DNA of 64,000 bases from Platerodrilus igneus (lineage: Eukaryota; Arthropoda; Insecta; Coleoptera; Lycidae): assembly GCA_036346225.1 (NCBI GenBank), contig JARFIW010000453.1:2356001-2420000 (forward strand). The letters are read 5' to 3'. Positions 56,579-64,000 of the stretch are shown here, piece after piece. A program made the translations under genes and the position numbers. Below the pieces are notes generated by a model. It ran no database searches, was not told the origin of the DNA, and saw only the letters and a list, made by a program, of their open reading frames with translations. Within the stretch, counting starts at the first letter, position 1. Every line of letters begins with the position of its first letter.

Positions 56579-56999
56579 GAATAAAAATGGTGAATATGTA
56601 TTTAGAAATGTGGTTTACAAAATTTAAACTGTATTAGTAAAAATTGTCTGTAATAAAAAGTTGTAAGGATGGTTTTTAGATTTTCTTTTAGGTATGAGCT
56701 GCAGGAAAGTTATAATTTAGTGGGTATATGTGTAAAACGGTAAGGGGTGTTCCGATTTTAAATATGTTTACAGATGCGGATTTTGCGTAAAATTATAGAC
56801 TAATTTGATGTGTCGGATAGCTAAAAAATTTATAAGCTCCTCCTGCTGTACCAATTTTACATTCAAAGCGATTTCAGGTTTTAAAACTACGATCTGCAAA
56901 AGTGAACAGTTATGTTTATTTCCCTATATTGCTGGATCTTACGTCACTTTGTTCAAAACGATGTCAAAGTCTTTCAACGCCCAATTTTAACCACACCAA

Positions 57000-57046
<47 letters not shown>

Positions 57047-60000
57047 GGTGTTGTGCAACATACACTATGACGCATATGTAAAAATAAGATCTCCTTTATA
57101 AAATAATAGTTCTCGTTCGCAATTTTTATCTAATATAATCAAAATCATTTCTTACTTTCATCATGTACAGGTGCCGAAACTAATGTTGAAATTACATTAG
57201 GAAAATGATATTATGTTAGTGACTCTTGTGATGTAGAAGTGCCTGAAAAAAGGTCCTTGAGGCACAGGCATGCTTATTAGTTTATGAACGCATTTGACAT
57301 TATATAATATTTTTTTTTAAAATGTTAAGGTTTTGATTTATATTTGTTAACTTGTCATGTTGGAAGTATTTATAAAGTACTTTCGCAATTAGTTCTAATA
57401 AATTATCTAATATTTAAGTCAAAAAGATTATATAGTATAACTTATGTAAACTTTAACAGTTTCCTAGGTATATTAAATCACAAAGTATGATTATCAAAAC
57501 TGATAGCTTCAAAAGAAACATTTTCTCGTAAGAGAATGGAAAAGTTGCAGCTTGCTGTACTAATTTTACCGATTTTAAAACTACTTTGTATTTATGGTTA
57601 TCACAATTTTGTTTTTAATTTATAAATTTGCATACAAAACTACCTTGATGAACTAAAATCTGCTTATATAAATTCAAAGTTAGGTTAAAATTTATAATAG
57701 GTGTAATTAGTGTAATATTGTTGTCACATTCTCTTTTTGTAAATAACTAATGTACAGAAAAACTGCCTTACCTTGAAAACATTTGTACTAAAACGTAGTA
57801 CAGCCTTAGATTGTTTTGAAAGTTTTCAGCCACATTAATTAAAAATATATTACCTGTTAATAAAATTTTTTGGGAGCAGTATGGTCCTAAAGAAAGTGTC
57901 TTAATCACGCGTCAGTTTTTGATTAAATTAGTTTATGTATGTGATATGTAAACCATTTTTGATGCAATGTTTTACCCAAAATTATAAAATAGCTAATGAA
58001 CGGATGTGTTTAGAAACTGTCCTTTTGTGTGGACTACATAGTTTGATATAGGTTCCAATAAAGTTGAGAAGGCCCAGGCGTCAACAATCTCTGGAGGAGA
58101 TTGCTGTAATTTTTTATGCATTGTAGGGCACCTTATATATGCTTCGACGGTTTAGCTATGCATGTAGTAAAGAAGCTAACCAGAGAATTAAGTGGTAGTT
58201 ATCCATTATAGCCCTTATATCCATTAATTTTTGCGAAGAACTCGTATAAATTTCATCTGAAAACTTCTGGGCTTTCTGATTTTATTTTGTTTAGTAAAAT
58301 TTTATTTGATGGTATACAATAGTAACCCTTTTACTCAATGTGTAATTTGCGCATCAGCTAAATGGAAATTACTAACATCGTAACTCAATCGTTTAAATTT
58401 CTAACTTTTTCTTCTCTTGTTAAGTATATTAGAGTGTTTGGCCCTAACCTTTACATCAAGAAATTCAGATCCTATGTGAGAGAGCTCGTTTCCAGGGCAT
58501 TACAAATCCCCATTTGTTATTATGGTTAAATAATTTAAAAGATCTTTCGTTTAGCTTTTAATTTAAGACATAAAAACGGTACAGATGCGAGAAATTGGCA
58601 CGTTAAAGATTTGAAACCCTGTTTTGGTTTTACTTCCGATATTTCGGTAGGGTAACGTCAGGATTAGAATGTGTGTGTCCATAAGTTTTTTTAGAATTTC
58701 TTTTTGAGTATTTTAAGATTTTTGGTCGATGATCAAGTTTGCGCATCAGCGACAAGTGGAAGTAGTCGTTATAGAACCCTGGTTGAGATAAAATATTTTT
58801 TTGAATTTCTGTGATTTTTCTCTGGTATAAAATCTTAATCAACAGTAAGGAGTATTTGAAATTGTAGTTAGGTGTTGGATATGTTGAGAAATTTCCAGTT
58901 GAGAATACTCAAACGTTCTCTCTTGAAAGGAAATTTATTAGTTTTTTTGTTGACTGAAATAATTTTTTATTGATGGTGTGGAGAATTGCTTGGAAACAAT
59001 GCGTCGTTTAAGTGTTACTCTGTCGTTTATAGAGTATTGAGTATTCTGTTAAAGCCCATATTTTATCGATAACTAAAATTTTTTTAGTTCATATTTGAGG
59101 GTTAGAGATTCAACCGTTATAAAGTTAGTTTTTTTTTGATAAATATTGGCATCCAAGCAATTTTTTGATAACATTAAGTAGAGTTTAGTTTTAGCTTCAA
59201 AAAATTGATTTATTTATTAATATATAAACCTCTTTTCAAGTTATAAAAAGAAAAAAATAGTTTTGTTCATCTCCATAACCTTCTGTATTATATAAGTGTT
59301 GACATACTGATTGTGACTGCTAACGATTGTGACTTATACCGATTTTGTCACCTTTCCAACGCGTGATACGCAATGCTACCCTCATACTTGTCTATTAATT
59401 TAATCGTTTATCAATGTGATCGTTGATACATTTATTCATTTATACGTTTATTTGTTTATACCTATGTTCATTTGTTAGTTTGTAGATTTTTTTATGATTA
59501 ATTTAGTAATTTCTTTTTGTTGGTTTAAGTATTGGTTTTTTTAATCCATTAACTCTTAGTACTTTGGTCCTATAGGCTTAATCACTTTAATAAGTTTTAA
59601 GTTTTTATTCAGCATTAGTACTGTTGTCTGCCTTTCTTTTTCTGGAACACCAAATTTTTGGAGGGCAGTGTAATAATTTTTTTTTAAAGGGAAAAATTGT
59701 TGGTAGATACAAATTACACATCTACAAAAGGAAATTGAAAAAATCCGTGCAGACCATTTATTTACAGCTTTATGTCGATCCTCAATTTTTAATGTCCTTG
59801 GTCCCATATGGAAAACAACAAGCTCGTTATTTTCTAATTTGATTCAATTATAAAGCAAGCGGGTTGGAAAGTCGTTGATGCGTAAAACCCCATGAAGAGT
59901 TAACCACTCCAATAGTGAAACAACCAGATCGCGAATGTTGAAGAAGATCCATTCCATACCGCATTTGCTTGGGGCCGACGACTTGTGGACCATACAACCG

Positions 60001-60311
60001 GGACCTGTGCCAGACCAACTTGAATACTTTCGCCAACCACTAGTGGTAGAGGATGAGTGACTTTTTGCTGGACTCCAAAAGAGTTTATATATTGTTCTAC
60101 CAGCCACCTTTTTCACTAGGGTATGTCCCGAGCCACCATGTTAGTAGTCCGTAAGAATCAGCACCTCATCGTTAAAAGTCGTAACCTAGTATTAACAAGT
60201 AAATATTTTTATTCAAAGCATTTGATTATTTAGAAATTATAGGTGGTTAAATTTCTATACTTGAGAATTTACATCTATAACTATTGTAAAGAGATTTAAA
60301 TTAAAGCATGT
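56579..60311. other. Long AT-rich stretch without a supported gene
   Basis: A (TA)n tract lies at 57003-57041. Frames on the minus strand at 58630-58842 and 59844-60116 have no recognised family. Two stretches around 58340 and 58740 share TTGCGCATCAGC and may be related degenerate repeats. Confidence 0.4.
57003..57041. repeat. (TA)n microsatellite
   Basis: The only long TA tract in the window with no recognised element at its edge. Confidence 0.95.
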
Positions 60312-60714
60312 ATAGTAGAATTTATTTAAGAAGAACCTGTACGTCATCATGTGCACACGGCTAAAACGGTGTCAGGTTAGTCCATTCTTTATAAATAGGC
60401 GTGTTCGTTCAGCATATCAGTGGCGTAGATAATTTGCTGTTAAGTGTCAATTGATATTTGTGACTTTGATATTCTATATTTATTTCTTACGCTTTCATAG
60501 TTTTCGTTCTGTTTCTTTGTGTTTTATGCCTTGCTTATTTGCCTATTCGTCATGTAAATTGAAACCACCAACAAAATAAAATTTGATTTTAGAATATTTA
60601 CTCTATGGAAGTCTGATCAAAATCATTAAATCCGCAACGCCACTGACTTTCAAGGTATGCGCATATGTCGAATGACGTACCGGCTTTTCTTAAATAAATT
60701 CTACTCTACGTGAT
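60312..60714. mobile_element. MITE-like repeat, copy 2
   Basis: Ends are inverted: AGTAGAATTTATTTAAGAA at the left and TTCTTAAATAAATTCTACT at the right, with GTACGTCAT also mirrored further in. The interior matches 42534-42877. About 400 bases, non-coding. The longer, better inverted ends here define the family. Confidence 0.8.
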
Positions 60715-61002
60715 TATAAGATCTGATGCTCATCCAAGTCTTAAGAGACAAAGTCATTATAATTCTGTATAGGTATTGTAATTTTTTGTTTCGCAGTTTC
60801 CATATTGCTTCGAACATGTACCCGCTTTTGCTGCTGTTTGCGGTAATAGCTTAACGTCTCTTTCGGTATGTTTTATTTCTACTGATGGAGTAAATACCCG
60901 ATTTACCCAGTCGAACTTCTTGTATAGCTTTTTCTAAAGATTCTTTACTGTATCCACTACTTCCTTTTCTTATATAATTGATAACCACGCTAACTAATAC
61001 CG

Positions 61003-61105
61003 GTGGAGGCACTTTCACCCTATGAGGCAATTTCACTCTATAAAGCACTTTCATCCTATGAGGCAATTTCACTCTATAAGGCACTTTCACCCTATGAGGC
61101 AAGTT
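61003..61105. repeat. 36-base tandem repeat
   Basis: TATGAGGCAATTTCACTC recurs at 61021 and 61057, and TATGAGGCAA again at 61093: period 36, about 2.8 copies. Confidence 0.85.
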
Positions 61106-61254
61106 AACGTATTATATTCAAACATAGAGTCATGTATAATTAAAGCATACCCTTCATCAAAGTTTCAAAATTTCTTGAAGCTTCAAATTCCATTCTTATA
61201 TCAACAGTTGTGTACTTGATGCTTTTAAATTGATGCGACTTCCTCTCTCTACTA

Positions 61255-61435
61255 CTGGTAGTGGTGGTGGTGGTTGTGGTTGTGGTGGTGGTGGTTGTGG
61301 TGGTGGTGGTTGTGGTGGTGGTGGATGTCTTGGTGGTGGTGATTGTGGTGGTAGTGGTGATTGAGGTGGTGGTAGTGGTAGTTGTGGTAGTGGTGTTGGT
61401 TGTGGTGGTGTTGGTGGTTGTCGTGGTGCGGTGAC
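61255..61435. repeat. (GGT)n / GGTGGTTGT minisatellite
   Basis: About 180 bases of GGT-rich repeat with T or A interruptions. G is almost confined to the plus strand, so guanine-quadruplex formation on that strand is possible in principle. Confidence 0.95.
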
Positions 61436-61436
61436 G

Positions 61437-61730
61437 ATCCAGATCAGGGTGTCGAGTGCAAGATCTTTGTCTGGAGCTAAAAAATGCTTAGTTGAAGAAA
61501 ACTATTGCCCAAATTTAAGATGACAATTTTATTTAATACTGTTACCAGATGTGCAAATTTTTTTGCAATTGCGGTGGCGGTTGTGGGGTAGAGGGTCTAG
61601 CTCCTAGATCAGAGTGTCGAGAGCGAGATCCATGCCTGGAGCTAAAAAATGCTTAGTTGAAGAAAACTATTGTGCAGATTTTTGTTACTAGATGTGCGAA
61701 TATTTTCGACGACCTCGGTGTGGATGACTT
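61437..61730. repeat. 165-base tandem duplication
   Basis: GGAGCTAAAAAATGCTTAGT followed by TGAAGAAAACTATTG occurs at about 61473 and again at about 61638, with matching flanks (GATCAGGGTGTCGAG / GATCAGAGTGTCGAG). It lies directly upstream of the hAT fragment, and the second unit begins with a GGTGG stretch like the minisatellite. Confidence 0.85.
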
Positions 61731-62263
61731 TTGTATCTACCAAAAATGGTCTTTTTAGACCTTAGAGATTCTCATGTTAAATCCTACAAGAAAATTGGTT
61801 TTTTGATCTCGTACGAAGGTAGCTTATCTACTGTTAATATAGCAAGTAAAACACTAGAAAAATTTGAGATAAATATTGTAAAATGCATAGAAACTTTGTA
61901 TAGTCTTCTAAAATATTTACACAAATGTAAATCAGATCACGAACTCAAAAGCCTTTTAGTAAATGCTAAAGAAATTGCTGAAAGTTTAGAAACCGAACAA
62001 ACATTTCCAGAAGTTCAAACAGTTCGAAAACGTAAAATTAAACAACAATTTCAGTATGAAGATGAACATCAGCCTATTATAAATCCAAAAGGTAAATTTA
62101 AAATCGATTTTTATTTTTGTATTTTGGATACAGCTATAAATTCTGTCAGAAAAGATTTTCTCTCTTAAAAGAGCATGGTAACACCTTCAATGTTTAATAT
62201 GACTTCGGCAAATTAATATCTACGGATAAAGTTACCTCATCACAATTTTGTAAAGATCTATAA
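61731..62263 (+). pseudogene. hAT transposase fragment (ZMYM1-like)
   Basis: The open frame 61731-62168 followed by a shifted frame to 62263 matches the region before the hAT core end in zinc-finger MYM-type-1-like transposases: NIASKTLEKFEINIVKCIET, LVNAKEIAESLETEQTFPE, VRKRKIKQQFQYEDEH, KIDFYFCILDTAINSVRKDF, then, after a +/-1 shift at 62160-62170, LKEHGNTFNV, stop, YDFGKLISTDKVTSSQFCKDL. The C-terminal dimerisation domain is missing. LINE B copy 2 starts about 22 bases later and may have cut it. The fragment at 24059-24340 holds the complementary C-terminal domain of the same transposase type. Confidence 0.75.
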
Positions 62264-62284
62264 ATTAAATAAATTTATTTGTGC

Positions 62285-64000
62285 TGTCAAAAAATTGAGA
62301 AAGGTTAAAAGAGAGGGATGGGATCTAGGTAAGCTTAATGATAGTAGGGTAAAAGAGGAATATAAACAAGTATTAGATAATAAGAGCAAAGCGATAGCTG
62401 TAGGAAGGAACGTAGAAAATAGATGGAAATAAATAAAACTGACTGTAAATGATGCAGCAACACAGACTATAGGTAAGAAAAAAATAGAAGGGAGAAAACC
62501 CTGGGTAACAAAAGAGATATTAGATTTAATAGAGAATAGAAGAAAGCTTAAACCTTTCAGAGAATTGGATAGTGAAAGTAAGCATAAACATAATACAGTT
62601 AGAAATAAGATAGTACATGAGTGTAGAAAAGCTAGAAATAAATGGATGGAGGAGAATTGTAAGGGAATACAAGATGATTTGAAAGTAGGTAAGATAGACA
62701 AGGCTTACAGGGCAGTTAAAAAGTTTTTTGGGGAAGATAGGAAAAAATATAATGGTATTAGAGACGAGAATAATGAGCTTCTAATAAATAAAGTTGAGGT
62801 AGCAGATAGATGGAAAAGATATTTAGAAGATTTATACAAGGGAGACGATATGGATGAGTTAGAGAACGACCAAGAAGAGGATGTAGAAATAGGGTTCTCA
62901 ATATTATGAGAGGAATTTGATAGAGCTGTTTGGAATCTTAAACTAAATAAAGCGCCAGGGATAGACGATATTCCCGCAGAATTAATAAAATATGCAAGTC
63001 AGAAAACTTTAGACAGATTATATGAACTAGTAAAAGTAATATATGACACAGGTGAGGTTCCAATAGATTTCGAAAAAAATATTATTATCCCAATCCCAAA
63101 AAGGTCAGGAGCTGATAGGTGTGAGAATTTTAGAAAGGGTTAGTTTGACTTTTCATGCTTCCAAAATACTAACAATAATAATTAAAAATAGAGTAGAAGC
63201 TTTGACTGAGAATTATTTAGGCGAAGACCAATATGGTTTTCGTAAAGACAAAGGGACTAGAGAACCAATACTAATGATTAGGGTAATTATCGAAAAAAGG
63301 TTACAAAAGAATAAAAAGACTCATTTCGCGTTTGTAGATTTAGAAAAAGCATTTGATAGGGTTAATTGGATTGTTATGTTCAGGGTTTTGCAAAAAAAAT
63401 GAATCTCTCATAGGGATAGAAAAATTATTTACAGTCTATATAAAAACCAAAGCGTAGTAATTAGATTTGATGAAATAGAAAAGGAAGCTAAGATTAGAAA
63501 TGGTGTTAGACAGGGTTGTATACTGTCTCCCTTGATTTTTAATGTTTATATTGATTAAGCTTTAAACTTAGCTAGAGAGAGAAAACAGATAGGTATTAGT
63601 GTACAGGGACAAAAAATAGACATGTTACGTTTTGCAGATGATATAGCCATTATAGCAAAGTCTAGAAAAGAGTTAGGAGAGTTTTTAAATATTTTAGATG
63701 AGATACTACAGAGTAACTATAGTATGAGAGTTAACTCAGTAAAGACAAAGATAATGACAAGTGAGCTACAGCCTAGTTCTAAACCAAAATTAAAAATAGG
63801 TAATACCGAGTTAGAGGAGGTAGATGAATTTTGCTATTTAGGTAGTATAATTACAAAGGATGGACGTAGCAGAAGGGATATAGTAGCTAGAATAGCTCAA
63901 GCTACAAAAATGTTTTTAAAAAAGAAAAACTTACTAATAGCTAATAGTATTAGTTTAGATAATAGAAAAAGTTTCTTAAAGTCGTACGTATGGAGCGTTC
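62285..64000 (+). mobile_element. LINE family B, copy 2 (5'-truncated; runs off window)
   Basis: Starts TCAAAAAATTGAGAAAGG, within about 45 bases of the position where copy 1 starts relative to the element, and is nearly identical to copy 1 throughout. The frame is better preserved: an open 114 codons at 62565-62909 (FRELDSESKHK... region with KWMEENCKGIQDD) and 93 codons at 63121-63402 including GEDQYGFRKDKGTREPI and FAFVDLEKAFDRVNW (RT motif A). FADD is at about 63632. Stops at 62430, 62908 and 63558, and a frameshift near 63130-63150, remain. The C-terminus and tail lie beyond 64000. Confidence 0.9.

Noticed and set aside
58630..58842. 70-codon minus-strand frame ending NPDVTLPKYRK
   Set aside because: It looked faintly like a Penelope linker, but no RT or GIY-YIG motif is nearby.
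59844..60116. 90-codon minus-strand frame suggestive of an integrase end
   Set aside because: The match to integrase-like phrases was not consistent in one frame.

Overview
This window is repeat-dense nuclear DNA from an insect. Four things point that way: an exon of the arthropod-specific takeout/juvenile-hormone-binding family (16576-16892), arthropod TATA + TCAKTY promoters inside LTR-like modules, abundant RTE/CFDP2-type LINEs, Penelope-like elements (PLEs), BEL/Pao, pogo and hAT relics, and strongly AT-rich DNA with long (TA)n tracts. Nothing prokaryotic is present. I cannot name the species or order.

Layout. 1-16 kb: a GATCGGG minisatellite, two inverted tRNA-derived SINEs around a dead pogo transposase, then blocks separated only by (TA)n: a palindromic module (6160-6699), a solo LTR (family X, 6733-8898), a second SINE family with a fold-back copy (9576-10266), and three further LTR-like modules (families Y and Z, 10308-15945). 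16-20 kb is the only host-like segment: the takeout-like exon, a possible minus-strand exon ending in a good splice donor, and a CpG-rich patch. 20.4-21.8 kb holds two BEL/Pao integrase relics. 22.1-24.3 kb holds a truncated LINE (family A) and a hAT fragment.

24.3-42.3 kb is a nested stack. A LINE of family A has its endonuclease half at 24663-25467 and its RT half at 39164-42335. Between them lie 13.7 kb: a 7.5-kb LTR retrotransposon with 2-kb LTRs (25507-33020), then three near-identical PLE copies arranged tandem plus inverted (33061-39101). All of it is bracketed and joined by (TA)n.

42.3-64 kb: a MITE, a third family Y module and a family W module (43368-47328), a nearly complete RT half of LINE family B (47842-50572), a Ty3/Gypsy gag fragment with a tRNA-Lys-like primer site (51709-52310), an AT-rich stretch with short terminal-repeat elements, a zinc-finger ORF resembling the N-terminal part of Polinton-type polymerase ORFs (55740-56578), a second MITE copy, GGT and other tandem repeats, a ZMYM1-like hAT fragment, and a second LINE B copy running off the window end.

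The genes do not form a pathway; they are selfish elements layered into one another. The most unusual signals are (i) repeated landing of unrelated elements in (TA)n tracts, (ii) LTR family X with three tandem terminus/primer-site units used as alternative LTR ends, and (iii) LINE 3' tails in two families that carry a second degenerate copy of the ORF 3' end. Many frameshifts fall in homopolymers and may be sequencing errors, so 'broken' calls here carry that caveat.
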